A DNA stretch of 64,000 nt. Origin: Limanda limanda (lineage: Eukaryota > Chordata > Actinopteri > Pleuronectiformes > Pleuronectidae). Within the stretch, counting starts at the first letter, position 1; the number at the start of each line of letters is the position of its first letter. A program made the position numbers and the translations under genes. The stretch covers positions 9,857,022-9,921,021 of the forward strand of contig NC_083638.1 of the NCBI RefSeq assembly GCF_963576545.1. Reading direction: 5' to 3'. Under the pieces are notes generated by a model. That model searched no databases. It had not been told where the DNA came from and was given only the letters and a program-made list of their open reading frames with translations. This document shows positions 1 through 12,480 of this stretch, piece by piece.

Positions 1-3000
1 CGATAGATCCCTTTCACCTAAACCTTACACACTGGACCTGCACACGGTTTGGTTGGAGTTGGCTCTCTGACCTTGCAGCTGTGAGTGAGCCACGCAGCTC
101 CACTCCCCACGGCCGCTCCCCAGGCACGTGCACTCCATCATGTGACCCATGACGTCGTGGGGTTTGTCCCACTTGTCCCCGACACGGTGCATCACTCCAT
201 CGTTGGTGGTACAAACCTCCTCGTGGGCTACATGAAGAAGAGACAGGCAGAGGAAATCAAAACAAGGAATTGTTGACTGCTTTGTCTACTTTCTGGGTTT
301 CTTTTGTGCATGTGTGCGTGCGTGTGAATTCTCCACTTGAGCTCAGTGCCGTGGTTCTGTGTGTTATGCTACAGCCTTGATGGAGGCATCACTCTCCCAT
401 GACCATGAACGTTCTCTCTTCTAAAAGTGAGTTATTTAGTCCCAAATTGTCCACATGTGACCCAAAGAACCAGCATCATTATCATCGATGAGATCAAGAT
501 AAGCACCAAAGCATTTAGCGTAATGCCCTTTAAAGACAAAGTATTTAAACTATGTCAGTAAAACGTTTGTACATTTCTGAACCCATCAACTTTCTCCAGG
601 ACTTTCACATTTCAACCAAACCAAAAATCGAACAAAAGCATCTTAATCCTCCATCGGGTTCTTTAATTGGACGTCAGGTTGTTGAAGTGAATTGAGTGGG
701 GGTGCACACTCACCGGCCATGGGGCAGAATCCAAAGTGCTGCTCTGCGTCGTAGTCGTAGGTGGTGCCGCACCACCTCATGCCATCACGCCGCCCGTCGG
801 CCGTGCAGTCGGTGTAGTTGCGGCCGCTGTAGAGGAAGGGGAAGTGGCACAGGGCGCCGTTGGAGTTGCCGCCTCGTGTTGCCACAATGACTGGAATCAA
901 GACGGAAACACAGCTGTTATTGTTCATCTCTGACATGGTTACCAACACGTACAATTCTACTATGGTAAGTAGTCTGTTTATAGGGAATTAGTCTGTACAT
1001 GGTAAATACTCAAATGTCCTGTGTAGTGTATATCGTGCTTTTCTAGGATTGATGAATATTCTAAGTGCTTTACAGTACAGGTTAGCCATTAACACATGAA
1101 TACAGTATGTGGACACTCACTCACTCACACAGCCGTCATGGCAATTTGGGTTCAGTGTCACGCCCAAAGCCGGGGATCAAACCACCGACCTTATAGATTG
1201 TGGTCAACCCGCTCTAACTCCTGAGCCACAGTCCTACCATGTCATTGCTTTTTTTTTTTGAGTTTGGTGGGATGTGATTTATGAAAGATTTTCAAATGTT
1301 TGCGCCGATATTCTTCTTCTTTAAGTTTGGACATTTTCAGAACAAACATGAAAAGTATCCATGAATCCCACAAAGGGAGCAAAGACATCCATTAAAACTA
1401 AGAGTGAAATGGTGACACCTTTATATTGGTGGTGGACGGTAACAGCCATTGCTCTTGGATGAGGTCCCACATCAACACAATACAACAACAAAACCAGTAA
1501 AACCGTGACGCCAAAGTTCCCATCTCACCATTCCTCTCAGTACAGAAGGAGTATTGCTGGTCTTTGTCGTAGTCTGAGGATGTGGAGCACCAGAGCTGCC
1601 CGTCCGGGCGTCCGTCCGAGGTGCAGGAGTAGTAAGTCTTCCTGTTGAAGACGAAGGGGAACTCACACGGCTGGCCGTTCGAGTTCCCACCATACGCTTG
1701 GTTTTTGGTCTCTGCACAGGAAAGGGAGGGAAGAGAGGGGTTAGATTTTTGGGTTTGAACAAAAGGAAACTGTGACCCCCGGCTTCTCGTCCTTCCCTCC
1801 TGCGCTCACCCCATTCCTGACAGCTGACCCCGTTGCCCTGACAGGTGCATTGCATCTGCTGGCTGCCCTGGTTTCTGATCCAGTGCTGCCCATCGTAGTA
1901 GGTGGCTCCGGAGTCCGTGCTGCAGGTTCCCTCCATGGGGGGGTCCACACGCTTCTGGAGCACGGCATGGGTGGGGGTCAAAAGAAGAGAACCTGTGGCT
2001 GTACAATGCAGATTGAGAGAAAGATGAATGTAAGGGAAAGCTTTTTCCATTTAGTGAGCACTTTGAGCTAAACTGAACTTGAAGGAGAGTTAAGATTTTA
2101 AATCTCACTTCGGCCCTCGTTGTGTCCTTCACACTTCCACTCTCCACGGCCGTTTCCTAAGCACAGGCACTGAAGGGGTTGTCCACTTGTGCCTGTCTTC
2201 GTCCAGGTGTCTCCGATGCGGTACGACCTCTTGGGGTCCTGGTCGTTGCAGCGATCTAGTGGCAGAAGAACGGTCAACCTCTGCCGCTTAAGTATGAAAA
2301 AGCATGTGTGTGTCTGTGCGTGTGTTTATCCTGCTCTTACTCCTGGAGGTGCATGTGATGCGTCCATTCCCCTCTCCCAGACACGTGCAGTCCAGCATCA
2401 TCCAGCCTTGGTACGGTTTCTCCCAGGTCTCCCCCACCACGTAGGATGATGCGGCGCTGTTGTCATAGCAACGCTCAGCTGCACAGGTAAATAAAAACAC
2501 AGCATAAACCTTCATTTGAATGTGTCTGCAGTTTTATCACAAGGATCTTGTCCTCCGAGCCTTTGCATGAGAAATAAACCAGGGGGGAAATCAATAGCTG
2601 TGGCGTAAGATGGGTGCTCGCACAAACACACCCTGTTTGCTTTAGAATGGTACCAAACATAGTCACACTTCTGAGAAATTACCCTGCTGTAAGTGTGTGT
2701 GTGTGTGTGTGTGTGTGTTTGTGTGTTTGTGTGTGTGTCCCCTTGATCTGCAATCCAGAGTTCAGGTTTAAATCTGTGAATCGGTGGAGTTACTCACCCA
2801 CAGGTTTGCAGGTCCACTCTCCTTTGCCGTTGCCCAGACACACACACTCCAGCATGTAGTCAGCGGACTCGTGAGGCCTCTGCCAGGTGTCCCCGATTTT
2901 GTAAGAGTTGCCACCTTCATGGCAACGATCTGAAAATTACACAGATTGGAAGTTGGGTCCATTTTAGCTTTGATTTAAGGCCTTGATAACCACACACTCT

Positions 3001-4450
3001 TTAACACACCCAACATTCAGGTACTTCTGGATTTTCTACCTATGTAATTGAAGTAAACTGTTTCTACACCAATCCATTTTTTTCTTACATTTAAATCCAA
3101 TTAAATTTGAAGTTAAACCAACCTAAATGCACAATTACTGAGAATGCATACAAATATATTGTTGCACTCACTTGCGATGGTGCAGCTGATCTTGCCCCGA
3201 CCAGAACCAATACAGGTACAGTCCCACATCATGCTGTCCTTTGGTCTCTCGTAGGTTTCTCCCACCCGGTATGTCCGGTCATTGTACTTGTCGTAACAGG
3301 AGTCCACCGCTGAGACAAACACAGGAAAACTCCAGAAAGTCAACAGGCTGTTATTGTCCTACCTGCTGTGAGTGTTTTCTCTCTTAAAGACGCACTGGTG
3401 ATGGATCAACTGGAAATCTAAAAGTGCTCCCATATGTGTTTTCTCAAGTAACTCAGTCCTGTTGTTTTAGTCATGGTGTGAGAGCCTATACAGTGTTTTT
3501 ACTCTGCTTGGTGTCATTGGAACAACAGCTCCCCTCGACCTGCACCGAGGGAGGCAGCTGATCCAAACCAAAGTGAGCCTGAGAAGAAATGGCCCGATGA
3601 GACATTTCTCCGGGTGTGAAACAGGTGGGACTCTCACTGACCTTCGGGTTTAGATTTGCATTTGATGCCTGCGGCTCCTCCACAGGTGCAGACCAGTATA
3701 CTGCCGAGGTAGGGCTTCTCCCACTGCTCGTTCAATCTGTAGGAGCGACCGTTTTCCTCACAGCCGACTGGACACCAGGCGACAGAAATATCAAACAATT
3801 AGATCAGGAAATCATTTATTCTGATTTGAAAATATTAGAATACAAGACAAACCAAAATGAGACCGTGGTCCATTGGTGTCATTTACTGTGAACTGTGAAC
3901 ATTTACGCACCAGAAAGCACAATAACACAGAGATTTTAAAAAAATTACCATTTTATGCAGAGATTTAGAGGTTTTTTCAAAGTAAAGTCCAACATGTGTA
4001 CAATCAAATCAGTTCATTCCTGGATATTTCAAAGTTCTATAAAAACACTTTGCTCAATAAGTTCAGAGTGAGAACTATTAAACAATTAGATCATGAAATC
4101 ATTTATTCTGATTTGAAAATATAAGAAGAGAGAAAAAACAAAGCAGAAGGAGACGTTTTCCATGGTGTCATTTACTGTAAACTTGGTACATTTACGCACC
4201 AGAAAGCACAATTACGCAGAGATAAAAAAACATCTTTGACCTTTTTACGCATTCAGAAGAATTGATTTTCCATTTTGAAAAGGCAATGGAAGCCCTTGCA
4301 CCCACCTGGAGTGAGAGCTGCTGCGTCCCGGAGCTCAGGATACACCTGGTACTGTCCCGTCTGTCTCCGCTGCTGCGTCTTTGGCGAAGTTTGGACTGCG
4401 CTGCTTACGCACAGCGCAACCAGCAGCCCGGTCAGGGGGCCACCAGTCAT
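1..4450 (-). CDS. fn1: fibronectin, 5' portion (partial, runs off left edge)
   Basis: Secreted adhesive glycoprotein of plasma and extracellular matrix; the part seen is the N-terminal assembly/fibrin-binding and gelatin-binding region. Ten exons, all joined in phase 1, read on the minus strand: 4306-4450 (start, signal peptide, Gln-rich N-terminus), 3642-3767 (FNI-1), 3172-3309 (FNI-2), 2798-2929 (FNI-3), 2341-2478 (FNI-4), 2109-2255 (FNI-5), 1810-1998 (linker plus FNI-6), 1529-1711 (FNII-1), 714-890 (FNII-2), 72-227 (FNI-7). Together they give the first 510 residues. Each FNI module shows the Cys...Trp...Cys-x-Cys...Cys pattern (e.g. [13 protein letters not shown] in FNI-2); both FNII modules carry RGGNSNG/YGGNSNG and the WC-T/S-T core. 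The linker before FNI-6 is only recovered by using the acceptor at 1998/1999, which restores phase. The start is the only Met followed by a hydrophobic signal segment. FNI-8 onward lies beyond base 1. It could be either teleost paralogue (fn1a or fn1b); sequence alone does not settle this. Confidence 0.96.
995..1236 (-). mobile_element. tRNA-derived SINE in an fn1 intron
   Basis: Read on the minus strand, the block opens with a Pol III A-box-like TGGCTCAGGAGTTAGAG (1212-1228) and then a B-box-like GGTTTGATCCC (1173-1183), about 30 bases apart as in a tRNA gene. It ends in a body/tail resembling AAAGCACTTAGAAT and AGAAAAGCACGATAT, the kind of 3' part seen in common fish SINEs. It lies in the intron between the FNII-1 and FNII-2 exons (891-1528), antisense to nothing and sense to fn1. 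Exact family name not assigned. Confidence 0.72.
2693..2738. repeat. (TG)n microsatellite, fn1 intron
   Basis: Run of TG dinucleotides with TTTG interruptions, in the intron between the FNI-3 and FNI-4 exons. Confidence 0.9.
3793..3940. repeat. direct repeat copy 1 in fn1 intron 1
   Basis: About 148 bases beginning AAACAATTAGATCA and ending in a segment with TTTACGCACCAGAAAGCACAAT. It recurs at 4080-4228 in the same orientation with scattered substitutions. Both copies are in the first fn1 intron (3768-4305). Confidence 0.85.
4080..4228. repeat. direct repeat copy 2 in fn1 intron 1
   Basis: Second copy of the unit at 3793-3940, about 287 bases away. Same start (AAACAATTAGATCA), same TGGTGTCATTTACTGT and TTTACGCACCAGAAAGCACAAT blocks. 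No homology to a known element is recognised; it looks like a local segmental duplication. Confidence 0.85.
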
Positions 4451-4620
4451 TTTGAGGGTTAAGAGAAGGAATTAGAGGTGAAGAGTAGTGATGAAGACAA
4501 GTTCACAATGAGAAGCGGGTGCAGAAGCAGAGTTTTGCTCGGAGAGATTGTCCCTTGTTGTCTGCTCCCCGTTGCTGCTCGGACTGGCGTGTGGATGTGC
4601 CGCCTCGCAGCCGGTGCACT
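4451..4620 (-). other. fn1: fn1 5' UTR (approximate)
   Basis: Leader between the predicted cap site, about 30 bases downstream of the TATA box, and the ATG at 4450-4448. The length is inferred from TATA spacing, not seen directly. No in-frame upstream start merges with the fn1 frame. Confidence 0.5.
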
Positions 4621-4645
4621 AGACCGAGGAGACGGGAGCGCGTTG

Positions 4646-4653
4646 CTTATATA
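4646..4653 (-). promoter_or_regulatory. TATA box of fn1
   Basis: The minus strand reads TATATAAG here, about 200 bases upstream of the fn1 start codon and in GC-rich surroundings. A GC box (minus-strand GGGCGGG) lies about 50 bases further upstream near 4701-4707. Vertebrate fibronectin promoters are known to be TATA-containing, so placement and family agree. Confidence 0.7.
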
Positions 4654-4654
4654 C

Positions 4655-5575
4655 CCGTAGACACCGAGGGAGGGGAGGGTCCTAACCGGAGCTGGGGTGA
4701 CCCGCCCGAGTGGGAACAACTCTGGAAACTTCACTTTCAGGATGAGGAGAAAAAAAGCCACAGGACAAGAAAAAAAAACTCTTGAGGATGGAGGAGCTTC
4801 AGAGATCAGAGCTTATGATACCAAACAGGGTCAGGGGCCTGCAATCAAAATGGAGAATGATACAGCACAATTCAATGCAAGAAAATACAACAATAAGAGA
4901 CTTCTAATTGTAATAATGCAAACTAAAATTTTCCAAATAACACACACACTGAACCAGAGGGTGTCAAACTGTTTCTGTCTTAGAGAACAATGATCCTCTT
5001 CTGGTTCAGAATGCACAAATATTCAAAGCAACTATTAAATACACTTTATTCTCCTGCACATAATTAGTTAAATTTCTGCTCTATGTTATTTATCCCCAAA
5101 TATAAGAAACGGTGGCCCACAGGGATTTATAGCAGCATCAGGGATCGTGTCTCGATACTTTCAGGAGTAAAATATGATAATATACTGAATCTAGGGACAG
5201 AATAGCTTTTTTTTTAAAACTAATTTGCTCTATTCCAGTCTGTGTACTTTGCTCCATCCTGAGCAAAATCCTCCAGGGGCTGAAAACAGCAGCTCATCGA
5301 CAGATAAAGAAAACTCCAAATTCCAAACAGTCTGTTCTGCTTCCAGCCAGAACAAGCAGGAGATTCTCTGTTCACGCTGAGAAACCAAACACGATCCTCA
5401 TTTTTCTTCTTGAGTCATTGTTTACCAGCCAATGTTTCCTGAGTCTAATTATTTTTATACCATGTCGAATAGTAATGTCTGTTTAAGGGTTTTATGTGAA
5501 AGTGAGCACACCCACCCACACATAGTCTGGTTCTTTCCCCTCCACCTGTTCTACATCCATCACAGTGTTTTTCTT
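4655..5575. other. upstream flank of fn1, no gene seen
   Basis: Non-coding flank 5' of fn1. Only short chance reading frames; no recognised domain, RNA gene or repeat. Proximal regulatory sequence of fn1 is expected in the first few hundred bases. Confidence 0.5.
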
Positions 5576-7664
<2,089 letters not shown>

Positions 7665-7782
7665 ATAATCCGTGGGCTTATACTGCAACCAGCCACTAGT
7701 GGGCGATCAAGATAGCATGGCTTCACTTTTGAGGAGGTGCCATGTCATCCATCTTGTATAATCTATGGGGTTTACAGGGAAT
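7665..7782 (-). repeat. dispersed repeat copy (shared with 62785-62935)
   Basis: Read on the minus strand it gives ACAAGATGGATGACATGG then CAAAAGTGAAGCCATG and GATCGCCCACTAGTGGC. The plus strand at 62785-62935 gives the matching AAAGATGGACGACATGAC, CAAAAGTGAAGCCAAA and GATTGCCCCCTGGTGGC. Two diverged copies of one interspersed teleost family. Confidence 0.75.
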
Positions 7783-8290
7783 TGTGACTTGCTTAGCTGA
7801 CCAGCGTCCAAAAGCAACTGAATGGACGAGTGTGGTTTTGATTTTATCATCTAGGAAGAAAGCCAATAAGTGTGTTTCCCAAACGTTTGAACTGTAAAAT
7901 ACAAACAGAAGGATAAATCTGTACAATCTGTGTAGTTTGTGTGCTGCCAATGCTTGAGTCATGTGTTTGTGCTTGAGTTACCAAAAGAGATAAATCTGTG
8001 AAGACACAGCTGTTTTGTGGGAAGCATCGAACAATTTCCAAATCTAAAAAAGCAGTGTAGTGTAGTGCAGTGTCTGCCGAGCTAAAACGCACTCAGAGCG
8101 CTGGGAGTTCTTTGTTTCTATGTGTGGCTCTCCACTGCAGCTTCACCGAACTGCAAATGGACAGTTTGAAGAGTGAAGGCCAGATGGCAACAGCTGGATG
8201 GAACAATTGGGGCGGTGAGTGGGGGATGTGTGAAGTGATAGGTGAAGAGAAAGCTGAGAGGGAGTAGAATAGAGCTCGAGAGTGGTGAGG
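7783..8290. other. intergenic, no gene seen
   Basis: No supported feature. A minus-strand frame at 8093-8386 is open but shows no known domain and overlaps other open frames on both strands, which suggests low stop density, not coding. Confidence 0.4.
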
Positions 8291-8316
8291 CAAGATGAGC
8301 GGCAGTGGAACCATGA

Positions 8317-8547
8317 ATGTCCCACTCACATCTGGCTGTTCTCCTGCTGCTTTACTCCATCTCCCTGCCAGCGGCACAGGAAACACGCATCAAGGCAGAA
8401 GTTCATACTCCAGACAGCGACAAGGAGAATATGAAATGGTTGAGCAACATCAATTTGCCGGTGTCAGCACTGTCAGCGATCCTCGTCAAGTCTGAATCAC
8501 TCCGAATTTTCTGCACAGGATGTGAAGAGCATCTGCTGCTGGGCTGA
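8317..8547 (+). CDS. possible small secreted peptide ORF (doubtful)
   Basis: A 76-codon frame starts with a classic-looking signal segment (MSHSHLAVLLLLYSISLPAA), then a short charged stretch (ETRIKAEVHTPDSDKENMKW), and ends after CEEHLLLG. An acceptor-like TTTTCTGCACAG ends at 8518, and the overlapping downstream frame (8522-8710) is also open and Cys/Trp rich. A two-exon small gene is therefore conceivable. Against this, no family is recognised, other frames here are also open, no TATA or poly(A) signal is clearly placed, and the implied intron would be under 60 bases. Chance hydrophobic ORF remains the likelier reading. Confidence 0.15.
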   Translation: MSHSHLAVLLLLYSISLPAAQETRIKAEVHTPDSDKENMKWLSNINLPVSALSAILVKSESLRIFCTGCEEHLLLG

Positions 8548-8710
8548 GGACGGGGGCTGGAGGTCGCAGGGAGCAGGGCGGCCCATGCGGAAGAACACTC
8601 TGACCAAGCACTTCTCAAAGATTCCACAACACAGTGCTACAATGCACGGTTACCCTGGGAACCAGATTGGGTGGGGCCGTTTGGAGAGTGACAGCGAGGG
8701 TTTTACTTGA

Positions 8711-11700
8711 CAAGTGAGGAGCGCAGATGGCGGCGCTTCATCGACCGAATTGTACGCTGAGTCACACGAGACACGCTCCCACCCTCGAGATGAGCTCACC
8801 TCAGTGTCAGAAGTCCAGCAGAGGAGCAGAGGGATCCCGATTGGTTTGATCCAAGTCTCGGGTCAAGTCTCTTTAAAAAGCACGTCCAACTTAGTTCATC
8901 AGCAAATCGCAGGTCAAGATGTGACTTGAAGCAGCGTAAACACTTCTTTGGCGTCATCCTGTCAGTTTGGTTAGGAGCTCTACCAATTCCTGATACTGGC
9001 TCTGAGGTTAGGGCTAGGTTTAAATGCTCCACTTTTCCATCTAGTAGGATAATGACAAGGATAAGCTCTGAATCATGAAACCAAAACAAACAGCTCAAAG
9101 ATGCTGAAATGTTCTGTGGCGCTGAGGGGGACTGCAGCAGGATGGCCCTGTCTCTAGTAGTAGTAACGTGAGTCTAATAAAATTATCAAATATTTTCATC
9201 AACAACCTTTTTTACCAGTCTAAGACAGAGAGATGAAAAAAAGGCCCCAATGTCTTTACACTCAGACTGTGACGTTACGAACATGCTGTATTTTTAAGGA
9301 AAAGTCAATAATTCAAACTTTAAAAAAGGAAAAAGAAAATGTTTCAGAAAAAGAGCAGCAATCTAAATTATAAACCAGAAAGGCTTCTCTTTCTTCTGCT
9401 ATTGTTTAATGATGTCTCAACTTCCTGTAATTGCTCAGAAAGTCCAAACTATTGAACCTAACTGGTTCAATAGTTTGATCTGAACTAACTCTTTCAGTTT
9501 GGTTTTGATTTCTTGATCTGCTTCGTGGCTCAATGCTCATCAAATCTGTTATTTTCAGGTTTCAGACTTAACTGAAGGTGGTGACCTAATAAGGAAGGGT
9601 GTGCAAGTGCCCTGAAATAGACATTTTAAATGTTGGATAATGAGAACGTCTCACACTTCGTCCTCTCCTAATCTTTTTTTAGGGACCATCCTGATCCAAG
9701 AGCAGCACTCCCTTTGCAAAGCATGAGGAATGCTGACCCTCCGCCTCCACCTCTGCAGACAACTGTGTGTCCTCAGTCCAGTCACGGTTGAAACCTCCAC
9801 CAGTCCAACCCGACATTTCCGGGACGGCAGTCTTTCATGACACTTCTCCTTAAGTCTGGGATGTGGAAAGCTTGTCTGGGGTTTCACACCATGACATGAG
9901 GTGAACATAAGCAGGACCTTAAGAGGGCAACCTTTGCTGGAGTGTGTTGGTGTGTTTGGTCAGACAGGCCGTGCTTCTTTAACTTCTTTAACACACACAC
10001 AGACCACAGTGTAGCCACAGTGCATTCACATATCGTGGACAGGAGATGATGTCCTTTTCTTTTTTTGTAGACTCCTCTTGTAGACTTGTAGACTGTGGTT
10101 TTAAATTGACCAGCAGGGAAAGTAGAGGGACGCACGTCTGCATCTTGTTTACTCACTGGAGTGAAAAAATAGCCTCTTTGTTCGCGCTCATGAAAAATGA
10201 GCTTCACAGACCTGCACAGAATTTGATACCGATAAGAAAACGTCTGAGTCTTTTCCTGTTGTCACGCCGACTACGACGGATTGTCTTAGAGAACATCTCA
10301 TTACTGAATTCCTGATTAGGCCGTCAGTGGAAAGGAGATGACATTCACACAGACAGGGCACATTTCCAAGGGGCTTACAGTGAGCTCCAAAGGCAGCGGG
10401 GCTGAGAATCCTCCTGCGCTGACCTCGGCAAACCTTGTTACTCACACTTTTGATGTGTGTCTGCGACGTGCGTTTTAGCGCAGCCGCCCTCTATCCGACC
10501 GGCCGGCCGCGTCATCCCTGACTGGGCAGTTTGTTCTCCTGTGGAGGAAGCAGACACACCGGACTGGCCATCGAGATACTGGCCACACCTTTCACTGGCC
10601 ACTGCTGATGAGTAAATGTATTAATCCTATTCTGCATTAAAAGCTGTTTGTGCCCCAAATGCTGAGTCAATTAGGTTCCATGTGCGAGTTGTGTTACTTG
10701 GCATTGTTTCTCATCTTTTAAAACACTCATTTACGAGTCAACAGTTTCCATTATGCTTTGTTTCACCTTTTGTTTTATTAGATTGTAAGTATGTTTTGTC
10801 TAAATCACAATATGCTGACGATAGACCGTAATATACGTCTGTGAGAGCAGGGTGTTCTTCAGCTGTCCCACCTGCCTCCTAAAACCTTCTGACGACCTGA
10901 AGCAGACTCTCACAGCCTCGTCCCCGAAGAGAAGCAGAACGAAGGTTTATGAGATTTTTGCAAGTCAGGAAATATAAGTCAGAGTCTTGGCCTCTCTCTC
11001 TGTGCCGTGGATTTCTCTCAGCGTCGGCACTTTCCCTCTCTCTTTGCCAGTTTGAGCTTGCGGAATAAAAACAAAACTTTTCCCAGCCAAATCAACAATC
11101 CTTTGTCGACACTCACGAGCTCTCTGCGTACTTTTCCAAACAAATGAGGGGAAATGTCATTAACTGTGTACCTTGCCGTGAGCATCACCATTACTCACTC
11201 ATTCCCGTCTGGATGACATGGAGGTGCCAGCTCACCTGGGGCCTTTCAGAGGGACACGCCCACCTGTCCCAGGTGAAGTCAGCCTGTTTTGGGAAATGCA
11301 TGACAACTGATTCTATTAACATTATATAGCAGGACAGGGGAATATGAATGATCAACAGAGAGACTGCAGAGGTCTGTGTGGCGGAGAAAGGAAAGTCTTC
11401 ATGAAGAGACCACCACAGCCCCCTTCAACGTACGTGCACACCGTCAGACAACTCCACAAACATACACATGCACGGAAATACACAGACACCTCGACAAACA
11501 CAGTCTGCAAACTGCCGAGGTGTTTGCTCTCGGCCGCGGCCACTCGTGAGGTCACCAGAGGATCGTGTAAATGAAACAAGAATCCAAGAAGCGTAATTCT
11601 CACCACAGGAAAGTCTTGACTTCCTGGCAATGACTTTGCAGACACACACATACGATAGGATCCTGTTTTGACACCACTGCTAGAAATGATACACTGTGCT

Positions 11701-12289
11701 CCGAGTCAGGTGTGCCAGCGTGAGCACGGCAGGGATGGGGAGGTTTGATTCAGAGGGGGGGTGCAGGAAGGGCAGAGCAGCTGTGGGTGAGCAGTCTGCT
11801 GTGGCTGCTGAGTGAAGGTTGGGTCACAGTTCACACCCAGACAATGATCCTCACAGTGGGTAACAGGAGGGCTATAATGGCATGTCTTCAGCATTGGTAG
11901 GGTAGTGGTGTTGCTTTGGCTGTAAAGAACAAACTGTCCTGCTAAGACAAGCAAGTACTGATTTCCAAAAGCCTCTCAGCGGACAAGAACACTGAAATTG
12001 GACAACTTCACGAAAACCCCAGAATGATCAAATATGTTATTTGAAGTATGTTATATTATATTTTGGTTATTATGTTCAATGGAAATGTGTTTTTTCTCCA
12101 ATATCAGCTAAGGGAAGGGTTGTGGACGTTTAAAAAAAGGTAGTTCAGATATGGGGAAGTTCAGACAACTACAACTCTTGGTTAAGGATAGGAAGATTGT
12201 GGTTATATTTTATTGAGAGGCTAATAACAAGTGGGAGGGCACAAACACCGATCTGTCACTTAACGTTGGTATTGCATCCTGTTTATTAG
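8711..12289. other. intergenic, no gene seen
   Basis: About 3.6 kb of spacer. It contains a perfect 14-base hairpin at 9445-9477 and a CpG-rich patch near 10470-10560 with a GGCCGGCCG core. No ORF with a recognisable domain; no RNA gene seen. Confidence 0.5.
9445..9477. repeat. perfect 14-bp inverted repeat, 5-base loop
   Basis: CAAACTATTGAACC at 9445-9458 is matched by its exact reverse complement at 9464-9477 with loop TAACT. No T-run follows, so it is not terminator-like. Function unknown. Confidence 0.85.
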
Positions 12290-12480
12290 CATTTCATCCA
12301 TTAAGACTCTCCATACAGCATAATTAAAACAGACTGGAAGACTGGATCAAACTCTCAAGTCCCATTTACAGGGCAGGAACTTTGTCTCATTCAGCAATTA
12401 TGCATTTAATTAAAATTAAATGTGTGGAGTTCCCCAAGGCTCAATGCAAGGGCCTAGTTTATTTAACAGTTAAATTATTC
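12290..12480 (+). mobile_element. decayed L2/CR1-like LINE reverse-transcriptase fragment
   Basis: At 12423-12470 the plus strand encodes CGVPQGSMQGPSLFN, matching the highly conserved non-LTR reverse-transcriptase block GVPQGS-x-x-GP-x-LF. Upstream (about 12358-12405) another frame reads QGRNFVSFSNYAFN, resembling the segment that normally precedes this block in L2/CR1 elements, but stop codons and frame shifts separate them. Clearly a dead fossil; ends not determined. Confidence 0.6.

Noticed and set aside
1..71. Possible next fibronectin exon (FNI-8) at the left edge
   Set aside because: The bases read as intron; no Cys-x-Cys or Trp pattern in the required phase.
1970..1998. Acceptor at CTCCAG|AAGCG for the FNI-6 exon of fn1
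   Set aside because: It would break the reading phase; the acceptor 1998/1999 keeps phase 1 and gives a continuous linker.
8093..8386. 97-codon minus ORF overlapping the 8.3-kb region
   Set aside because: Overlaps other open frames on both strands, no start context, no domain.
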